15,515 nt of DNA from Clostridium sp. UBA5530. GTDB taxonomy: Bacteria; Bacillota; Clostridia; Clostridiales; Clostridiaceae. Both the position numbers and the translations under genes were made by a program. Position 1 is the stretch's first letter; the number at the start of each line of letters is the position of its first letter. The DNA is taken from the NCBI GenBank assembly GCA_002423705.1, contig DINW01000048.1, forward strand, positions 7,082 to 22,596, given 5' to 3'. A model generated the notes under the pieces. It saw only the letters and a program-made list of their open reading frames with translations. It was not told the origin of the DNA and searched no databases. Shown here piece by piece: positions 12,842 to 15,515 of this stretch.

Positions 12842-13279
12842 TTATTCTAACACATCCCTAGAAATCTTACATAACAGATCATTAATTGCATCTAGATATT
12901 GATCTAATATATTGTTTTTTATAGCTTCATAGTCCTCCTCGTCATATACATGAGCAGTTGCATTCCTAGACAGCAAAATGTTATTCCACACCTCTATATC
13001 TTGTATTAACCCCTCTTTAAATGCTTGCTTATAGCAGCCTCTAGGGTTATTTATATCTAATCCTGCGCCTTTAAAAATCTTAGATAACAATTTCCAAGTT
13101 AAGTCTTCCAAAGTTTCATATTTTTTTATTATAGAATCTCTGTAAACTTCCTTTGTTATTTCATCAGGGTTTTTTAATTTTTCATAGTTGTCTTTTATAT
13201 TCTTTAAGTGCACCAGCATCCTATATGCATAGTTATATGTAAGCTTTATAGACTCATCATACTTATCTAATATATTCAT
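12842..13279 (-). CDS. HEPN-domain protein, HI0074-like, toxin of HEPN/MNT pair
   Basis: A 145-residue, mostly helical protein of the HI0074 (nucleotidyltransferase substrate-binding) type. LLSRNATAHVYDEED (102-116) contains Arg105-X4-His110-X-Tyr112, exactly the RX4HXY motif of HEPN toxins. Arg and His form the RNase active site, and the Tyr is the residue modified by the partner MNT enzyme in studied pairs. It is encoded first, with the MNT gene starting on the next base. GGTGG lies about 9 nt before ATG 13279. Both intact motifs argue for a working toxin-antitoxin pair, although HI0074 itself has also been described only as a substrate-binding subunit. Confidence 0.87.
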   Translation of the reverse strand: MNILDKYDESIKLTYNYAYRMLVHLKNIKDNYEKLKNPDEITKEVYRDSIIKKYETLEDLTWKLLSKIFKGAGLDINNPRGCYKQAFKEGLIQDIEVWNNILLSRNATAHVYDEEDYEAIKNNILDQYLDAINDLLCKISRDVLE

Positions 13280-13342
13280 AACTTAGTACCACCACCTATA
13301 TTGCTTAAAATTTGGAGGTTATAGTAACAATACCTATAAATC

Positions 13343-13372
13343 AATTATATCCAAATTATAAGGTTTATTAAA
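13343..13372 (-). promoter_or_regulatory. Promoter of the HEPN/MNT operon with an 11-bp-spaced direct repeat
   Basis: Minus strand: TTTAAT (13372-13367), a 17-bp spacer and TATAAT (13349-13344). The heptamer TATAATT occurs twice, at 13349-13343 and 13360-13354, one helical turn apart and overlapping the -10. Toxin-antitoxin operons are often autoregulated, so this may be an operator, but AT-rich DNA makes such repeats common. Confidence 0.5.
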
Positions 13373-13376
13373 CATT

Positions 13377-13940
13377 TTATTTCCTTTGGAATATATAAGT
13401 TTCAAACACACCTATGTCATCTTTCATTTCTTCATGACTAATAAGATTAAAATATATTCCAAGATTTTCAAAGTCTCTTGAGTGCAACAAATCATTCTCT
13501 CTTATTTTATCATTAGGAATATGTCCTTCTCCAAATCCGTTAACAAACAAAATTCCATCTTTTGTTATACTTTTATATAGCTTATCCAATATTTCTTTCT
13601 GTAACCTATAGTGATTGATTACTATATTGTCAAACTGTCCCATGTCCTTTAGTTCCTCAGTATTTCTTAAGTCCACCTTTTGGGTGGTTACCAAAACTTT
13701 TATTTCTTCTGCATACCTCTCTAGCTTTCTTAGTGCCTCTATGCTAAAATCTATAGCTGTAACTTTAAAATTATTCTGTGCCAAATATATAGCATTTCTT
13801 CCGTCTCCAGAGGCAATATCAAGTACAGTACCTTTTTTAAATATTTTTATATTATTCATTAATTTCTTCTCTGGATGGAACTTCTTTTGTCTTAATAAAA
13901 ACTTATTATCCCAATACATTTCATCGCCCATATACTCCAT
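13377..13940 (-). CDS. Class I SAM-dependent methyltransferase
   Basis: A 187-residue cytosolic methyltransferase with a seven-strand Rossmann fold. Motif I is VLDIASGDGRNA (39-50), Asp64 in VTAIDFS (60-66) holds the SAM ribose, KVDLRN (88-93) is the adenine-binding region, and FDNIVINHYRL (103-113) is motif IV. The fold resembles TehB-type small-molecule methyltransferases. The catalytic segment reads NHYR, not the NPPY of DNA or RNA enzymes, so a nucleic acid base is a less likely target. GGGGGA lies 5 nt before ATG 13940. It lies 84 bp after the HAD phosphatase gene with a hairpin between them, and just before the HEPN operon promoter. The substrate is unknown. Confidence 0.87.
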   Translation of the reverse strand: MEYMGDEMYWDNKFLLRQKKFHPEKKLMNNIKIFKKGTVLDIASGDGRNAIYLAQNNFKVTAIDFSIEALRKLERYAEEIKVLVTTQKVDLRNTEELKDMGQFDNIVINHYRLQKEILDKLYKSITKDGILFVNGFGEGHIPNDKIRENDLLHSRDFENLGIYFNLISHEEMKDDIGVFETYIFQRK

Positions 13941-13960
13941 TGATGTCCCCCTAACTTTAT

Positions 13961-13994
13961 TAAGTCTAGAAATAAAGTATCACTTCTAGACTTA
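13961..13994. repeat. 11-bp inverted repeat between HAD and methyltransferase genes
   Basis: TAAGTCTAGAA (13961-13971) and TTCTAGACTTA (13984-13994) form a perfect 11-bp stem with a 12-nt loop. Neither strand has a proper T run after it, so it is a poor terminator. On the leftward mRNA it ends about 10 bases before the methyltransferase SD. It could be an mRNA-stabilising hairpin or an operator. Confidence 0.5.
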
Positions 13995-14024
13995 TTAGTT
14001 TTAGCCTAATTTAATGTCCTTTAT

Positions 14025-14750
14025 CTAAGGTTGATTTTGGAGCAGCTGCTCTAGCTCTCTTAAATCTTTAACTATTTTATACTTAGATCTTACAATAATC
14101 TTGTTGTACATCCTAGTTTTTATATCTCTATTTAATACAATGGATTCTATACCTATGGTGTTAGCTCCATCACAATTCTTTACATTGTCATCAACAAAAA
14201 CTATGTCTTTTTCATTTACCCCTAAATCTTTTATGGCAGTTCTATACATTTCTTCACTAGGTTTTGTAACTCCCAATTCAGATGATATTATCATTGTGTT
14301 GAAATACTTCAATAGATCTGCTTTCCTATACACTTCTCTCAAAGATGGCCATGCATCTGATACAACAGCTAGTTTAAATTTTTCACTTAATCTAGGTATT
14401 ATCTCAGCCACATCATGAAAAAAAGTATATTTGTCAAAATTCAATACCATATCATCTGTAAGTAACTTTTGTTTTTCAGCATTAATGTCTAATTCAGGTA
14501 ATTCTACTGAAAGTATCCTGAAAAACTGAGAGAAATATCTCCATTCTTCTTCTATGTTGGACACTACATTAATAGAATTTATATATGCCCATGCTTTTCT
14601 ATAGGCAAGCTGACGTTTACCTTTGGGAATTTTATTAAAATTGTCTTTTCCAACTATGTCAAAAAAGTTTGGTGAATAGCTCCAGCTTCCCGTAACTGGA
14701 TCATTCAATACCCTTCCTGAATCAATTAATATACCCTTAAACTCCCCCAT
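14025..14750 (-). CDS. HAD superfamily hydrolase (phosphatase-like)
   Basis: A 241-residue haloacid-dehalogenase-fold protein with a helical cap (about 20-105). Motif I is ILIDSGRVL with nucleophile Asp10, motif II Ser131 in AVVSDAW, motif III Lys163 in VTKPSEEMY, and motif IV Asp187-Asp188 in VFVDDN. The second motif I Asp, usually the general acid, is Gly12, as in the DxG subgroup that includes YihX-type proteins. It is probably a small-molecule phosphatase of unknown substrate. GAGGTG lies 5 nt before ATG 14750. An extended -10 promoter sits upstream. It heads a leftward run with the methyltransferase. Confidence 0.9.
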   Translation of the reverse strand: MGEFKGILIDSGRVLNDPVTGSWSYSPNFFDIVGKDNFNKIPKGKRQLAYRKAWAYINSINVVSNIEEEWRYFSQFFRILSVELPELDINAEKQKLLTDDMVLNFDKYTFFHDVAEIIPRLSEKFKLAVVSDAWPSLREVYRKADLLKYFNTMIISSELGVTKPSEEMYRTAIKDLGVNEKDIVFVDDNVKNCDGANTIGIESIVLNRDIKTRMYNKIIVRSKYKIVKDLRELEQLLQNQP

Positions 14751-14783
14751 ATCACACCTCTTATTTTTTACCCTTTTATTTTC

Positions 14784-14792
14784 ATTATATCA
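14784..14792 (-). promoter_or_regulatory. Extended -10 promoter of the HAD gene
   Basis: TGATATAAT on the minus strand (TGn plus TATAAT at 14789-14784), about 35 bases before the start codon. The -35 region near 14807-14813 reads CAATC, a weak match. Confidence 0.5.
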
Positions 14793-14957
14793 AAATAATT
14801 AGGAAGAGATTGATTTTTATAATAAATTTTCATCAACATTTTGTTAAAACAATGTATCAGCTGTAGTATCAGAGGATTCTATCTTTCTCTCCTATAAAAA
14901 TGAAATACTTTAATGAGCTATGAAGGAAGAAGATGGTTCTAAAGTACACATCAGATA

Positions 14958-15015
14958 GGTTCAACTAACATTCAGTTGGAGCCCAAACTTCACCTAAAAC
15001 TAAGTTTAACTTGAT
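14958..15015. repeat. Hairpin plus short interspersed dyad, copy 2
   Basis: GGTTCAACT (14958-14966) pairs with AGTTGGAGCC (14974-14983), nine pairs with one bulge. It is followed by AAACTT/AAGTTT (14985-14990, 15002-15007) and by the 22-bp segment 14994-15015, which matches 12166-12187 at 19 positions. No T run follows on either strand. The rest of the 287-bp gap (14751-15037) holds only tiny open frames and the HAD promoter. Confidence 0.4.
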
Positions 15016-15037
15016 AGAAAAACCCTTTGTTTGTTTC

Positions 15038-15466
15038 TTAATTATCATCATTTAGGCTTAAATTGTAATAATTCAAATTATCTCTTTTCTCCCACCCTAT
15101 GGACTTCCAAAAATTATTTCCAATTTTATTGGTAGTAAATACAACCAATGCTGATTTATTTATTTTTTCTTTTTTTAATGCTTCTATAGCCCTATTAACC
15201 AACTTTCTTCCTATACTTCTTCCTCTGTAATTTTCATCCACTGCAGTGTGATAAATAAATCCTCTTCTTCCATCATGTCCACACAATATTGTTCCTATAA
15301 CTTTATTGTTTTCCATAGCAACAAAACTGGTATAAGGATTTCTGTCTAGAAATTTCTGGATTCCTTCCTTAGAATCATCTAGATTCCGCAATCCCATTCC
15401 CTCTGTAGACTGCCACAACTTAAGTACATTTTCATAATGAGAAATTTTCATAACTTCTATATCCAT
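15038..15466 (-). CDS. YpeA-like GNAT family N-acetyltransferase
   Basis: A 142-residue single-domain GNAT. ILCGHDGRRGFIYHTAVDENYR (60-81) is the beta-4 region typical of YpeA-like proteins. The acetyl-CoA loop RGRSIGRKLV (81-90) has Ser where most relatives have the first conserved Gly (RGxGIG). ALVVFTTNKIGNNFWKSIGW (106-125) is the usual C-terminal half. The substrate is unknown. ATG 15466 lies 6 nt after AGGAGG; the upstream in-frame ATG at 15472 directly touches the SD and is unlikely. Its leader matches that of the left-edge gene. Confidence 0.87.
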   Translation of the reverse strand: MDIEVMKISHYENVLKLWQSTEGMGLRNLDDSKEGIQKFLDRNPYTSFVAMENNKVIGTILCGHDGRRGFIYHTAVDENYRGRSIGRKLVNRAIEALKKEKINKSALVVFTTNKIGNNFWKSIGWEKRDNLNYYNLSLNDDN

Positions 15467-15471
15467 AGCCA

Positions 15472-15502
15472 TCCTCCTATAATTTATTTCATATCTACCT
15501 AC
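15472..15502 (-). repeat. Leader repeat, copy 2 (before the YpeA-like gene)
   Basis: Read leftward, this is GTAGGTAGATATGA followed by an AT-rich stretch and AGGAGGA. It shares 14 exact bases with 72-102 and most of the rest, and occupies the same position relative to the start codon. Upstream sequence ends 13 bases later at the window edge. Confidence 0.55.
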
Positions 15503-15515
15503 TGTAACACTCCAC

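Noticed and set aside
13615..13989. Plus-strand open frame opposite the methyltransferase gene
   Set aside because: The opposite strand encodes clear SAM-binding motifs; this frame has no SD and only hydrophobic filler.
14025..14750. HAD protein as inactive because motif I lacks the second Asp
   Set aside because: A DxG motif I is a known subgroup feature and the nucleophile, Ser, Lys and metal-binding Asp pair are all present.
14890..14960. Possible tiny peptides or a gene remnant on the plus strand
   Set aside because: The open frames are under ten codons, with no SD at useful spacing and no recognisable similarity.
15467..15472. Upstream ATG for the YpeA-like GNAT
   Set aside because: AGGAGG abuts this ATG with no spacing; the ATG at 15466 has 6-nt spacing.
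1..15515. CRISPR array, tRNA, rRNA, insertion sequence or prophage
   Set aside because: No regularly spaced repeats, cloverleaf, transposase motif or phage structural gene is visible on either strand.

Overview
The window is AT-rich DNA whose coding style points to a low-GC Firmicute, most likely a Clostridium-type anaerobe. AGGAGG-type Shine-Dalgarno (SD) sites precede nearly every gene, codons are A/T-ending, and intergenic DNA is very AT-rich. It also carries a LytTR/DUF3021/ABC cassette and several small GNAT acetyltransferases. I see no rRNA, tRNA, CRISPR array, IS element or prophage module. This reads as chromosomal DNA made of short independent operons.

Layout, left to right. (1) 1-64: the first codons of a leftward gene that runs off the window, with a structured leader. 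(2) 414-2542: an acetylation-themed group. A leftward RimI-like acetyltransferase diverges from a rightward pair: a Sir2 deacylase, then a protein with a thioredoxin-like N-terminus and a GNAT-like C-terminus. (3) 2543-2832: a gene-free stretch rich in nested inverted repeats. (4) 2833-5411: a four-gene operon coding a LytTR regulator, a four-helix DUF3021 membrane protein, an ABC ATPase and an ABC-2 permease. (5) 5738-6772: a monocistronic, GapB-like glyceraldehyde-3-phosphate dehydrogenase whose coenzyme-selecting Asp is Ala. (6) 6963-7964: a convergent patatin-type lipid hydrolase. Its stop codon sits in the loop of a terminator hairpin, and a perfect 18-bp palindrome lies at its promoter. 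(7) 8149-12077: a small membrane-anchored SH3-like protein followed by a 1159-residue protein. The large protein has a beta-helix-like start and a long run of Ig-like modules, no signal peptide, and a strong in-frame ribosome-binding site at codon 222. (8) 12188-14750: leftward genes for a Dabb-domain protein, an HEPN/MNT toxin-antitoxin pair, a SAM methyltransferase and a HAD phosphatase. (9) 15038-15466: a leftward YpeA-like GNAT whose leader matches that of the gene at the left edge.

How they may work together. The sirtuin and neighbouring acetyltransferases could form a reversible protein acetylation set. The LytTR/DUF3021 pair probably controls its own ABC exporter through an inverted repeat embedded in the promoter. 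The HEPN and MNT genes carry the RX4HXY and GSX10DXD motifs of AMPylation-controlled toxin-antitoxin pairs. The least explained unit is the SH3-like protein plus the giant beta-helix/Ig protein. All functional statements come from motifs read by eye; no database search was run.
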